Shown here: in pieces, positions 52,074 through 61,436 of the stretch
Position numbering within the stretch: position 1 is the first letter of the stretch
Layout of the letters: each line of letters begins with the position of its first letter
From: Xanthocytophaga flava
Lineage (GTDB): Bacteria; Bacteroidota; Bacteroidia; Cytophagales; 172606-1
Reading direction: 5' to 3'
DNA: 64,000 nt
Assembly: GCF_030068545.1 (NCBI RefSeq)
Contig: NZ_JASJOR010000002.1
Coordinates: forward strand, 248,001-312,000
The notes under the pieces: model-generated
What the model was told of the DNA's origin: nothing
Databases searched by the model: none
The model's input: the letters and a program-made list of their open reading frames with translations, nothing else
Position numbers and translations under genes: made by a program

Positions 52074-53354
52074 ATGAAAACTCTTCTGAGTAGTGTGTGT
52101 ATGTTGTTAGCCTGTGTAACCTCTCTGCAGGCACAATCCTCTTCAGATTCTCTCAGTGTACTTGCACAGTATCAGAAATTCATACAAGTGTATACGGCCA
52201 AAGACTATAGCCAGTGTGTAAACCTGGGAACACAGGTACAGAAACGGTTGGAACATCCCAATGTGTTATACAAACTAGCTCAGTGTCAATGTCAGTCAGG
52301 CCTTACTGAGCAAAGTCTCGCCTTACTTGATCAGCTAGCTGTGCTGGGGCTCCCCTACCAACCAGAGGAAAACGAAAACTTTCAGGCACTGACAACCCAT
52401 AAAAATTTCCTAAAGATTCGTGAGCAGTTTGCCCAAAACCGACAGCCTGTACAAAACAGCTCAAAAGCATTTGAGCTGTCAGACCCGTTACTGATTCCGG
52501 AAGGCATTGCAGCAACCTCACAGGGAGAACAATTTTTTATCGGCAGCCTGGCTAAAAATAAGATTGCCTCTTATACCCCACTGGCAGGCGAGCACGACTG
52601 GGTAGCCTCTCAACAGGATGGGCTATTTTCGGTGCTGGGGATGAAAGTAAGCAAAGATGGTCAATCGCTATGGGTATGCAGCGCATCTGAAAGAGATTCG
52701 CTGAATGGGTGTTCCGGCATCTTCCAGTATGACATTTCTACTGGAAAACTGCGTCACAAGTATCTGCTGGACAACAAAACCGGAGCACACCTTTTCAATG
52801 ACATAGTGGTTACCCGCAAAAATGCCGTTTACTTTACCGATAGCAAAGGCGGACAGGTACTCACTATCCAACCCAATACCAACCAGATAGTACCTTTACT
52901 GAAAGAAGTCGACTTCATCTACCCCAATGGCATTGCGATGGATGAAAAAGAAGAAAATCTCTATGTAGCCGATTTGACAGGCCTAACCCGTATAGAACTC
53001 ACCACAGGCAACTATTACCGGATGGCAACTAACCAGGTAACCTACCTGAATGGTATTGATGGGTTATATATCTACAAAGGTACACTTGTCGCGATCCAGG
53101 ATTCGGGGAATAATGACGACCGGATTATACGGCTGTATCTGGATAAAGACAAGAAGAAGCTCGTCAAAGCCCAAATTCTCCAGTCTTTTCATCCGGACTT
53201 TGTGATTCCTACTACAGGAACAATTGTGGGAGATGAGTTTTTCTATATTGCCAACAGCCAGTTACGCAATCTGAATCCGGATGGCTCCTATACCCACTCC
53301 GAAAAGCTAAAAAAACCATTGATTCTAAAACTGAAACTGTCACCAAAAATATAA
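52074..53354 (+). CDS. Secreted SMP-30/gluconolactonase-like beta-propeller protein
   Basis: 426 residues with a signal peptide (LLSSVCMLLACVTSLQAQ). Residues 30-130 look like a short TPR-type helical segment (ALLDQLAVLG, NFQALTTHKNFLKIREQF). From about residue 145 a six-bladed propeller of the SMP-30 type follows: LLIPEGIAATSQGEQFFIGSL, LFSVLGMKVSKDGQSLWVC, HLFNDIVVTRKNAVYFTDSKGG, FIYPNGIAMDEKEENLYVAD, YLNGIDGLYIYKGTLVAIQD. The Asn-Asp and Pro-Asn-Gly positions fit metal-site residues of the family. Lactonase activity is possible but unproven. Confidence 0.75.
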   Translation: MKTLLSSVCMLLACVTSLQAQSSSDSLSVLAQYQKFIQVYTAKDYSQCVNLGTQVQKRLEHPNVLYKLAQCQCQSGLTEQSLALLDQLAVLGLPYQPEENENFQALTTHKNFLKIREQFAQNRQPVQNSSKAFELSDPLLIPEGIAATSQGEQFFIGSLAKNKIASYTPLAGEHDWVASQQDGLFSVLGMKVSKDGQSLWVCSASERDSLNGCSGIFQYDISTGKLRHKYLLDNKTGAHLFNDIVVTRKNAVYFTDSKGGQVLTIQPNTNQIVPLLKEVDFIYPNGIAMDEKEENLYVADLTGLTRIELTTGNYYRMATNQVTYLNGIDGLYIYKGTLVAIQDSGNNDDRIIRLYLDKDKKKLVKAQILQSFHPDFVIPTTGTIVGDEFFYIANSQLRNLNPDGSYTHSEKLKKPLILKLKLSPKI

Positions 53355-53378
53355 ATCAGGATATGCAGGCCACCTAAA

Positions 53379-53813
53379 TTAGGTCTCCTTTACAGTCACC
53401 TGTATGTTCTCATTAGCAGTAGTTAGAGTTGCAACAAATCTGTCGCTGTCTTTTGGAGAAATATAGATCTCATCCCACTTATTGTAATGAATGATAATTC
53501 CGCCTGTACTCAAAGCAGGGCGAAAGCCTACCCATAGTGTTTGATTGACATCCATCTGCCGTATTTGTGAGATGGCTATTTTGCCACGTATTGGCCCCGA
53601 TTGGTAATATAGATAGTTTCCGTCAATACTATAAAAAGTGCGTGTCCATACCCAGACTAATACTGCCAGTACTACTACAACCGGAATCCATACCATCGAA
53701 AGCGGCTTAGTCCACAAAGTAAGCACTGTTACTGCCACCAGAATCAGTGCAATGACGCCAAATGTGATGGCTGTAAATGCATTTTTCCGCGAATAGAAAA
53801 TGGTAGCTTCCAT
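53379..53813 (-). CDS. PH-domain-like membrane protein
   Basis: 144 residues. Two N-terminal membrane helices (AITFGVIALILVAVTVLTL and MVWIPVVVVLAVLVWVW) precede a bacterial PH-like domain (TFYSIDGNYLYYQSGPIRGKIAISQIRQMDVNQTLW...IIIHYNKWDEIYISPKDSDRFVATL). Small proteins of this plan are common in Bacteroidota (bPH_6-like) and have no known specific role. It ends 24 bp from the convergent SMP-30 gene. Confidence 0.75.
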   Translation of the reverse strand: MEATIFYSRKNAFTAITFGVIALILVAVTVLTLWTKPLSMVWIPVVVVLAVLVWVWTRTFYSIDGNYLYYQSGPIRGKIAISQIRQMDVNQTLWVGFRPALSTGGIIIHYNKWDEIYISPKDSDRFVATLTTANENIQVTVKET

Positions 53814-53845
53814 AAGCTGTTAGCCAATAAGTGGTAAAGAAAGCG

Positions 53846-54367
53846 TTATTCGTAATCAAACGCTTTCATCTTTTTACTCAGATACGGATGCCAGTCATCT
53901 TCCAGGTGTCCTGAAAAATCACGCAGGAACATAATAAACGACGGACGATAGGGCTTTTGTCGTAGGGCCATTTCGGCTTCTTCCGGGGTGTAGTCACCTT
54001 TGCGGGCGTTGCATCGCCGGCAGGCAGCCACCAGATTGTCCCAGGACGACTTGCCACCACGTGACTTAGGTAATACGTGGTCAAGGGTCAGGTCTTCGTG
54101 TGTACCACAATACTGGCACCGATGTCCATCTCGTTTAAAAATGTTCTGCCGGGTCAGGATCACCCCTTTGAAAGGCAGATGCACATACCGATGCAACCGG
54201 ATGATGGAAGGCATCGGAAATGTAGAGGATATGGTTCGTAAATAATTTGATTGTGATTCACTCACTAACTCTGCTTTGTCCAGAAATACAAGAATAAAGG
54301 CTTTTTCTACACTGCAGATCGTGAGAGCTGAATAATCCTGATTTAATACCAATACTTTCTTACCCAT
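53846..54367 (-). CDS. HNH endonuclease
   Basis: 173 residues from ATG 54367 (MGKKVLVLNQDYSALTICS). The HNH motif is complete: CQYCGTHEDLTLDHVLPKSRGGKSSWDNLVAACRRCNARKG, with two CxxC zinc pairs and the catalytic His-Asn-Asn pattern. This subfamily (RRXRR-like N-part VLNQDYSAL) is nearly universal in Bacteroidota chromosomes and is not usually mobile. Its cellular function is not established. Confidence 0.9.
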   Translation of the reverse strand: MGKKVLVLNQDYSALTICSVEKAFILVFLDKAELVSESQSNYLRTISSTFPMPSIIRLHRYVHLPFKGVILTRQNIFKRDGHRCQYCGTHEDLTLDHVLPKSRGGKSSWDNLVAACRRCNARKGDYTPEEAEMALRQKPYRPSFIMFLRDFSGHLEDDWHPYLSKKMKAFDYE

Positions 54368-54640
54368 AAGAGAAATGAAAATAGGATGAATTACAAATAG
54401 TGTAATTACCAATACCTTTAAATTAACTGAATATCAATCAATTGGGATGCTTGGTGAATAATATGTACTATTTTTTACAGTCTGGGAGCTTCGCCTGTCT
54501 AAATTAATACAATTTTTCTTGGAAAAAAATTACACATTTTTATGAGAATTATCAAATTAACCAATTTGCAGAAGAAATTTTGGTAGAACGACAGAGATTC
54601 CTTACTGTTCTTTGGGATAAGAACTACTCTCTTTCCCCCT

Positions 54641-54767
54641 CGTTGGTGTTATCACCATAGCCGTCAGGTTAAGGAAAAAAGAATTTGTTTAGGAGACAAC
54701 CAAAAACCATTACAGTCGACACGACTACGTTCTTTTTCTGCCCCTCGTTGGTGTTATCACCAACGAG
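54641..54767. repeat. Paired GTTGGTGTTATCACCAAC hairpin repeats
   Basis: CCCCTCGTTGGTGTTATCAC occurs twice, near 54637 and 54741. The second copy forms a perfect hairpin at 54744-54767 (10-bp arms CTCGTTGGTG / CACCAACGAG, loop TTAT); the first has only the inner part. They are in the 648-bp spacer between the HNH and Crp/Fnr genes, where no coding frame or RNA gene is seen. Confidence 0.65.
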
Positions 54768-55015
54768 TTGTTTCCCACCATTCAGAGCAGGGATATATTA
54801 ACTTAGAGAAGAAGAGTATTTTTCTTGTCAGTGTTGTATGGGCATTGTTAAACCTAAGAAACAAACGGAAATCAGTAGCATTTTCCTGATAAGCAGAACA
54901 AGCTTCTATCTCCATACATTACTGTAGTGTTTGTTCATCCATAGTATTCTTCTTCTGTTAGAACATTTCCCTGTTTTCTCCTAGCTTTGTATACAAACGC
55001 TTACTTCTATTGTCC

Positions 55016-55591
55016 ATGCATACCACCCTGATTCAAACTCTTAGTAGTGTCATTTCTATTGATGAACGAGAAATTACCTGTATAAAGCAGCTGTTTAAAG
55101 AAAAGACAGCCGCCAAAGGAGACTATTTCCTGCAAGAGGGTGAGGTGTGTCGTCAGGTAGGGTTTCTTGTAAAGGGCCTCATACGGTATTTTATCAATAA
55201 TGATGGAGAGGAAATGATTTATGACTTTGGAAAAGAAGGCAACTTTATGTGCAATTATGAAAGTTTTCTGGATCACTCGGCCTCTAATAAAAATATCCAG
55301 TTTATTGAGGACAGCCACTTTCTGATCATCTCCTATGATCATCTTCAGGTATTTTATGAACAGATCAGAGAAGGACAAAAGTTTGGCAGGATTGTATGTG
55401 AGCAGATTTTTGTAGACGCCATCCGTAAGATCACATCCCTGTATACACATCCTCCTGAAAAACGGTATCTGCATTTTATGGAAACCTATCCTGATTTACA
55501 ACAACGCATTCCTCAGTACTATACTTCTTCGTTTGTAGGTGTGAAACCGCAATCCTTAAGCCGAATCCGAAAAAGACTGGTATCCTCCTGA
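55016..55591 (+). CDS. Crp/Fnr-family transcriptional regulator
   Basis: 191 residues from ATG 55016; a TTG two codons earlier is also possible. The cNMP-binding beta-roll is recognisable: KGDYFLQEGEVCRQVGFLVKGLIRYFINNDGEEMIYDFGKEGNFMCNYESFL. The C-terminal helix-turn-helix is YYTSSFVGVKPQSLSRIRKRL, after MEKRYLHFMETYPDLQQRIPQ. Proteins of this short type are abundant in Bacteroidota, usually lack canonical cAMP residues, and regulate unknown local targets. It stands alone between two long spacers. Confidence 0.9.
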   Translation: MHTTLIQTLSSVISIDEREITCIKQLFKEKTAAKGDYFLQEGEVCRQVGFLVKGLIRYFINNDGEEMIYDFGKEGNFMCNYESFLDHSASNKNIQFIEDSHFLIISYDHLQVFYEQIREGQKFGRIVCEQIFVDAIRKITSLYTHPPEKRYLHFMETYPDLQQRIPQYYTSSFVGVKPQSLSRIRKRLVSS

Positions 55592-56296
55592 TTTAGTAAC
55601 TTAGCTCATACAACAATACTGGCAAGTTTGATTATCCGTATGAGGATAAGAACGTTTATAGCTTTCAAAGACAAAATTTTACATAAGAAGTACATTGTTC
55701 TTTGGAGTTTTTTACTCTGAAGAACGATGTAGTATCCACACATTTTCTCTTCTCCGCTTCTCTTCCAAGAGCATAATCCTATTATTCACAAGTATGTAAG
55801 AATCTACTCAAAACCATATATCCTTTAGTTATTTTTCTTTCTACTTTTGATTACTTATCTATAGCTAAAATACATCAGTTCAGGACATTAGTACTCGTAG
55901 TTTTTATGTAGAGATGCGAAGTTGTCAGGAGTAAACTTTTCCTTTGTCCATAGTCTGGATTTATACATATAAAAAGTAATAGACTTTAAATAGTACCAGA
56001 TGTCTCTTTCATTTTCCAGAGAACACCAGGCGATTCTATTTAGGCAAAAAAGAAAAAAACAACTCCTACTACCTGCTACCTTATCCAAAAAAAAGTTTAC
56101 ATATACCTTATCAAAACAATATACAAATAGAATAAGTAGAAAATCATGTAACTCAACAGCAAAAATATCATGTTATCACATAGATTTAGATCCAATGATT
56201 GATAACTAACAAATAAATTAATAGAATCCTATTTCCTTTTCCATATTCCTTGTTCTGTATATCTCTTACTATAAAATTCTTAAAAGTCTTACGAGC
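55592..56296. other. 705-bp AT-rich spacer
   Basis: No convincing gene or RNA is visible. Short frames of 60-70 codons on both strands overlap each other and contain Lys-rich low-complexity sequence. The chemotaxis-receptor promoter is expected near its right end, but I see no clear TTTG-N19-TAnnTTTG match. Confidence 0.4.
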
Positions 56297-58003
56297 ATGC
56301 AACTCTCAATAAAAGTAAAACTAATTCTAGCGTTTTCCGCCCTTCTGCTTTTAGCTGGAGTGATCTTCTTTATGGGCAATCGCAACACCAGTATTATCAA
56401 TGCACGGGTGAATGAGATTGTCGATATAAATGCCCGATTAATCACTTTGTCAGCCAAAATTGCAGAAGATGTCCAGTTTATTACCAAGAGAGAAAAAGAT
56501 CTGATTATCACTCGTGATAAGGACCAGATGCAGGAGTGGATCGATGATAGCGAATCACGCAATGCTGAAATGGGCAAACGTCTGGAAGAACTGGAATCTC
56601 TTTCCAGTAAAGAGGACAAGGAGCTGATCGGACAGTTTCAAACAGCATGGAAGGACTACAACAAGAACTTTAAAAAACTAAAATATCTGTCATTCACTAT
56701 TAATACAGACTCAAGCAACCAGGCAGCCTATGTATTATCCAGTACAGTAAACAGAAAAATAGCTACCGAGTCGTCTGCTATTATGAGCAGAATAGTAAAA
56801 CGCAATGAAGAATCGCTGGCAAAAGCAAAAGAAGAAACAGCCGCCATTTATGCAGATGGACAAACCAAAATGCTTCTACTGGTTGGAATAGGTGCACTTT
56901 TGGCTGCAGGTATTGGCTTCTGGATCATTACTTCACTCAGAAAATCATTGAAACAAGCACACGATGCCATTACCTCACTGGCGGCAGGCAACTTCTCTGT
57001 AACCATTGACGATTATGATCATGATGAGATTGGTGCACTATTGGATCAGATTCGGTATATGATCAGCAAACTACGTTCTAGTGTGGATCTGGCTAAACGT
57101 GTGGCGGCAGGAGATCTTTCTATAGATCAAAGTCATCAGGTAGAAGGCGAACTAGATACAGCATTAACAGAGATGGTCAATCGTCTGCGCGATATTATGG
57201 GTATGATTATGCAGGGTGCTGATAATATAGCTTCGGCCAGTTTGCAGATGAGTGCATCAGCTCAACAGGTATCTCAGGGAGCAACCGAACAGGCCGCCTC
57301 TATTGAAGAAGTATCTTCCTCTATTGAACAAATGAGTTCAAACATAAGCCAGAATACTGACAATGCACAACAAACCGAGAAGATAGCTCTGCAAGCAACA
57401 GAAGATATCAAAACAGGCAATGAATCGGTACGCAATACGGTCGCATCCATGAAGATCATTGCTGAAAAGATTTCCATTGTAGGTGAGATTGCCCGTCAGA
57501 CTAATCTGTTGGCCCTGAATGCAGCGGTAGAAGCGGCCCGTGCCGGTGAACATGGAAAAGGATTTGCCGTTGTGGCAGCAGAGGTTCGTAAACTAGCAGA
57601 AAGAAGCCAGACAGCAGCCTTGGAAATTGACGGACTGTCTAAATCCAGTGTGCTAACAGCAGACAAATCAGGCAAAATACTGGAGCAGATGGTCCCTAAT
57701 ATTCAGAAAACATCGCATCTGGTGCAGGAGATATCGGCTGCAAGCCTGGAACAGAATTCAGGAACAGAACAAATAAGTCTGGCTATACAACAACTGAATC
57801 AAGTTATTCAGCAAAATGCAGCAGCTTCTGAAGAGATGGCAACCAGTTCTGAAGAGTTATCCGCTCAGGCAGAACAACTGAAAGATGTTATCTCTTTCTT
57901 TAAACTGGAAAAATTTGCTTATCAGAAACTTCAAAAAATGGCAGAACAGGCGTCCAAAAAGAAAAATACGATTGATCTGAGTGAATATACAGTAGGTGCG
58001 TAA
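56297..58003 (+). CDS. Methyl-accepting chemotaxis protein
   Basis: 568 residues. Membrane helix 1 (about 7-28) and helix 2 (about 194-216) flank a four-helix-bundle periplasmic sensor with 4HB_MCP-like features (KITKREKDLIITRDKDQMQEW). A HAMP domain follows (SLRKSLKQAHDAITSLAAGNFSVTI), then the signalling domain with the conserved hairpin EIARQTNLLALNAAVEAARAGEHGKGFAVVAAEVRKLAERSQTAA. No CheA, CheW or flagellar gene is nearby; in Cytophagales such receptors may steer gliding. The ligand is unknown. A terminator hairpin follows 42 bp after the stop. Confidence 0.95.
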   Translation: MQLSIKVKLILAFSALLLLAGVIFFMGNRNTSIINARVNEIVDINARLITLSAKIAEDVQFITKREKDLIITRDKDQMQEWIDDSESRNAEMGKRLEELESLSSKEDKELIGQFQTAWKDYNKNFKKLKYLSFTINTDSSNQAAYVLSSTVNRKIATESSAIMSRIVKRNEESLAKAKEETAAIYADGQTKMLLLVGIGALLAAGIGFWIITSLRKSLKQAHDAITSLAAGNFSVTIDDYDHDEIGALLDQIRYMISKLRSSVDLAKRVAAGDLSIDQSHQVEGELDTALTEMVNRLRDIMGMIMQGADNIASASLQMSASAQQVSQGATEQAASIEEVSSSIEQMSSNISQNTDNAQQTEKIALQATEDIKTGNESVRNTVASMKIIAEKISIVGEIARQTNLLALNAAVEAARAGEHGKGFAVVAAEVRKLAERSQTAALEIDGLSKSSVLTADKSGKILEQMVPNIQKTSHLVQEISAASLEQNSGTEQISLAIQQLNQVIQQNAAASEEMATSSEELSAQAEQLKDVISFFKLEKFAYQKLQKMAEQASKKKNTIDLSEYTVGA

Positions 58004-58045
58004 CTATCTACTATATGAGTTATCCCAAGTTTAGGATATGAGTAA

Positions 58046-58086
58046 AACCCAAGCTTATACTTTTGCAAAGAGTGTAGGCTTGGGTT
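58046..58086 (+). terminator. Terminator of chemotaxis receptor gene
   Basis: AACCCAAGCTTATAC and GTGTAGGCTTGGGTT form a 15-bp stem (two G-T pairs) around an 11-nt loop, followed by AGTTTTG. It begins 42 bp after the receptor stop codon. Confidence 0.7.
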
Positions 58087-58299
58087 AGTTTTGAGGAAGC
58101 TACCGTCCTGAGTTTGTTTATTGTGGTTTTCATCACTCTACTTGTAGCTTCTTCATTTTTTGCTTGCCAAAGAACAGAATACCTCCAGCGATGCTTCCAC
58201 CCGCAAGATCAAAAGCTAACCATTGTCGTGTCCCATAACTTTTTCAGGAAATAAAGGTTTTAGGGAAAGATCTCTTTTTTAGCTTTTCAATCCCCTTTT

Positions 58300-58413
58300 T
58301 GTCCTCCTGAAAGGAACTCGTGACAAGACCGGCGGCCTTTGGATTTGGAGATTATTTTTTCTCTCAAAAACCGAACGCAACTCTATTTGTCACGAGATCC
58401 TTTCAGGAGGACA
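58300..58413. repeat. MITE-like inverted repeat, copy C
   Basis: 27-bp terminal arms with one mismatch (58300-58326 and 58387-58413; start TGTCCTCCTGAAAGGAACTC). The core repeats AGACCGGCGGCCTTTGGATT as in copy A, and the tail CTTTTCCAGAAAAG lies at 58445. This is the best-preserved copy, in the 492-bp space after the chemotaxis receptor gene; a short stretch before it (CCCATAACTTTTTCAGGAAA at 58232) mirrors the tail and may mark the true element edge. Confidence 0.85.
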
Positions 58414-58495
58414 GGGATAGTGTTATTTCTTTAGTTACAAAACGCTTTTCCAGAAAAGATATGGGACAGGATAAGGGTCACCAAAAAAGTATTAC

Positions 58496-59332
58496 TTAAA
58501 ACGACAGCATACCATTGGATTCTTTTTTTAGAAACCTTTCCAGCACACCCGAAGCTGCTACGAACAAACTATCCGCGCCCCAAGTCCAGTCTTGGCCATC
58601 GGTAGTGGAAATCTGCGCACCAGCTTCTCTAGCAATCAGAATACCGGGCAGACAATTGTAGGTATCCAACCCTTCCTGACAAAACACATCAATACGTCCG
58701 GCTCCCAACCAGGCTAGCTGCAAACCATGTGGACCATAGTTACGTACCGTACCAAACTGGTCTAATAGCTCTTCTACGGATGCCCCTATTCGGTGATTCA
58801 GCCCTGCTACACTTTTTGAAAGAGCAGGATGTTCAAATACACTCAGCATCAACCATAGTTCGCTTTTCGCTTTCACTTGTAAAGGCTTGCCATTCAGATA
58901 GGCTCCTTCACCTTCTTTGGCCCAGTACATCTCCTGTTGCATAGGATCATAAATCACAGCAAGGTACGGACGCCCCTCTCTCACCAGTACCAGATTGATG
59001 GTCCAGCCCGGAAGGTGTCGCATATATTGTACAGCCCCATCCATCGAATCGCACAACCAAAACTCAGGCAAATCCAATGGCTGCTTTTGTTGTTCGAAGT
59101 CAAATTCACTATCCTCTGCCCATGGAATCTCCGGATACATTGGGTTCAGGGCATCCTGCAACATCACCAGACATTTTTTATCAATTTCCAGGAATTGAGA
59201 CATCAGATCATCCTGGCCTTGTGGGATATTATTCTGTTTAAATGCTTTCAAAAAGGTGTCACCTGTATGACGGATGCTTTCCAAAATAAAGGGCACATCG
59301 ATTTCCTGCATAGCGTTACGTTCAGTTTTCAT
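58496..59332 (-). CDS. Inositol monophosphatase family protein
   Basis: 278 residues. The IMPase fold is seen in WAEDSEFDFE (metal Glu/Asp), LCDSMDGAVQYMRHLPGWTINLVLVREG (the DPxDGT motif, here D-S-M-D-G-A), YDPMQQEMYWAKEGEGAYLNGKPL, and the later GAGRIDVFCQEGLDTYNCLPGILIAREAGAQI (third metal Asp). The variant DSMDGA keeps both metal aspartates but changes the usual Thr to Ala, so activity on inositol phosphate is uncertain. It is 36 bp downstream of the SDR-like gene on the same strand. Confidence 0.85.
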   Translation of the reverse strand: MKTERNAMQEIDVPFILESIRHTGDTFLKAFKQNNIPQGQDDLMSQFLEIDKKCLVMLQDALNPMYPEIPWAEDSEFDFEQQKQPLDLPEFWLCDSMDGAVQYMRHLPGWTINLVLVREGRPYLAVIYDPMQQEMYWAKEGEGAYLNGKPLQVKAKSELWLMLSVFEHPALSKSVAGLNHRIGASVEELLDQFGTVRNYGPHGLQLAWLGAGRIDVFCQEGLDTYNCLPGILIAREAGAQISTTDGQDWTWGADSLFVAASGVLERFLKKESNGMLSF

Positions 59333-59367
59333 GGAATTACAATTGAAAAATGTGAGAATAAATAAAA

Positions 59368-60000
59368 TTATCGTGAATAGGTAAGTGCTACATACTTGTG
59401 TAGGAGTGTAGGGTTTTCTGCCTGGCGCAGCAGAAAATCAGCCACATCAGCTCGGGAAATACTACTGACCTTCATTCCTTTGTAAAGTTCAGGTACCACC
59501 TGATATTGCCCTGTCCAGGAGCGGTTGGTGAGCAGACCCGGCCGTACAATCTCCCAGCGAAGTGAGCTGTCTGCCAGCATCTTTTCAAATCGGGTTTTGT
59601 CTTCATATTCCTTTTTGAGTATCGTATTCATCACCAGTTTTACCCACAAAGGATTATACGGATGACTCTCCCCTGCTCCAAATCCCGTAATAGCCAGGAA
59701 AGGCACACGGGTGTGTAATTCAGTGGCAGCGGCAATCAGTGCCTGGCCTGTATCCGAAAAGAGAGAAGGTTGTTTGTCAGAACTCTTTCCAATGGTGACA
59801 ATCACTGCATCTGCCTTGCTAATAGCTCGTTTTACATCAGTAACCGAAGTAGCACTCCCACTAATCGCTGACAATGCAGTGTGTGCAGGCAATGATTGCG
59901 TTCGCCTGGATAATGTAGTAACCTGATAGCTCTTATTCAGAGCCTGTTTCACTACCAGTAGCCCGATACCGGAGGAAGCGCCTATAACTGTAATGTTCAT
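59368..60000 (-). CDS. Atypical short-chain NAD(P)-binding reductase
   Basis: 210 residues. The N-terminal ITVIGASSGIGLLVVKQALNKSYQVTTLSRR is an NAD(P)-binding motif with GASxGIG and a following Arg that favours NADP. The core (DAVIVTIGKSS, FLAITGFGAGESHPYN, WEIVRPGLLTNR) matches NmrA/SDR_a5-type proteins, which often lack the classical Tyr-Lys catalytic pair. An AraC regulator ends 88 bp upstream on the same strand and may control it and the phosphatase gene. Confidence 0.85.
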   Translation of the reverse strand: MNITVIGASSGIGLLVVKQALNKSYQVTTLSRRTQSLPAHTALSAISGSATSVTDVKRAISKADAVIVTIGKSSDKQPSLFSDTGQALIAAATELHTRVPFLAITGFGAGESHPYNPLWVKLVMNTILKKEYEDKTRFEKMLADSSLRWEIVRPGLLTNRSWTGQYQVVPELYKGMKVSSISRADVADFLLRQAENPTLLHKYVALTYSR

Positions 60001-60088
60001 ATTCTTTGCCTATGCTCTTTGTTTTTGACATAGCAAAGGAATAGGGAAAAGACAGGATATTATAGCTGTAAAAGAGGGAAGAATAGTT

Positions 60089-60952
60089 CTAATCGCGGAA
60101 TTGCTGGCGAAACTCCAGTGGCGTCAGATCTGTGGCTTTTTTAAATAGCTTTGAAAAATAAACCGGATTGTCATAGCCGACTTCATAGCCAATCTCTTTT
60201 ACACTCAGATTAGTAAAGTACAACAATCGTTTGGCTTCAAGAATGGATGTTTGTTGTATGCGTACCGATACCGGATACCCACTGATATCTTTGACAGTAT
60301 CATTCAGATGTGAAACAGATACTGACAACGCCTGTGCATACTGGGATGGTTGCTTCCAGGTTTTATAATAACGTAATAGCAATTGGCTGAAATCCCGTTC
60401 AATAATAGACGGACGGCTTTCTTTGGATTTATTACCAACCGGCATCTGAGAGAACTTTCCAGCCAGCAGACTCAGGATGGCGGCCAGCAGTTCATGCATA
60501 GTTCTTCCTGTATAGGTAGTAGGTACTTCAGATTGGAGTTGGTGCATCAGACTTGCAATGGTAATTACCTGAGCCTGTAATGTGTCAGTTTGTGTAAAAA
60601 GCAGAGGTTTGGCAAAGCCTGTTTGTAATACACGCTGAAACTCCTCCTGAATCAGCGAAGGATCAAAGTGAATAGCCCATCCCTGAGGATCTTTCAGTTC
60701 AACTATATGATGCACCTGCTCTGGAAAAACCAGCAACATAGAAGGTTGATTTATCAGCACCTCTTCAAAATCAAGCATCATCTTTAGCGATCCGCCCAGA
60801 GCAATAATCAACATATAATGCCTGTCACGGTGAGGCTTGAAGATATCATGCCCTCCTTCCGGTTCATCATTCCCGATATGTATCACAAACACTCCTGCCT
60901 TTGCCAGTGGAGTAAGATCAAACTGTTTGATGGGTTGTCCTGAATGATGCAA
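60089..60952 (-). CDS. AraC-family transcriptional regulator
   Basis: 287 residues. The N-terminal cupin sensor (VFVIHIGNDEPEGGHDIFKPHRDRHYMLIIALGGSL) is followed by two helix-turn-helix units: YAQALSVSVSHLNDTVKDISGYPVSVRIQ and VKEIGYEVGYDNPVYFSKLFKKATDLTPLEFRQQ. It is upstream of the SDR-like reductase and IMPase-like genes on the same strand, which are its likely targets. The ligand is unknown. Confidence 0.9.
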   Translation of the reverse strand: MHHSGQPIKQFDLTPLAKAGVFVIHIGNDEPEGGHDIFKPHRDRHYMLIIALGGSLKMMLDFEEVLINQPSMLLVFPEQVHHIVELKDPQGWAIHFDPSLIQEEFQRVLQTGFAKPLLFTQTDTLQAQVITIASLMHQLQSEVPTTYTGRTMHELLAAILSLLAGKFSQMPVGNKSKESRPSIIERDFSQLLLRYYKTWKQPSQYAQALSVSVSHLNDTVKDISGYPVSVRIQQTSILEAKRLLYFTNLSVKEIGYEVGYDNPVYFSKLFKKATDLTPLEFRQQFRD

Positions 60953-61436
60953 AACGAATGACGTAGTTTAATCCAGTTGTTAGATAAGAAACACAAAAAA
61001 AGGCATTTTACATTCATCTAAAACAACAAAGCAGCAAAGTTAAATTTTATGCTCTTCTATGAGCACACAAAAGTATGCATACCACTGCCTGATTTTGTTT
61101 AGATCAGCCAAAAGGTGGTTTATTTTTCCAGGATAAAGCAATACTAAAAAAGACAAAGATATACTTTAGACAATTTACTGAGTATGTGAACCTTTCTACA
61201 GAGTCTATTCCTTTTCAATTTGTACACTACACAATATTTTTTGTAACATTCCCAATATTTTCAAAAATAGTCTGCAAATAAATGTACTTTCCTCATGTGT
61301 TTTACGTATTTTACTCTAGTTGAGTAGCTGCCAATAGAATTTTTTCTATAAGTATAAAAAAAACATAAATCAAAGTTGGGCATAAGCTTTCTTCTCTATC
61401 TCTGCCATTTTTTATAACACTAAGCAATAGGACCTT
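60953..61436. other. AT-rich divergent spacer before sigma-factor gene
   Basis: 484 bp between the divergent AraC and sigma-factor genes. It should contain both promoters, but I see no match to TTTG-N19-TAnnTTTG good enough to call, and no gene. Confidence 0.4.
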
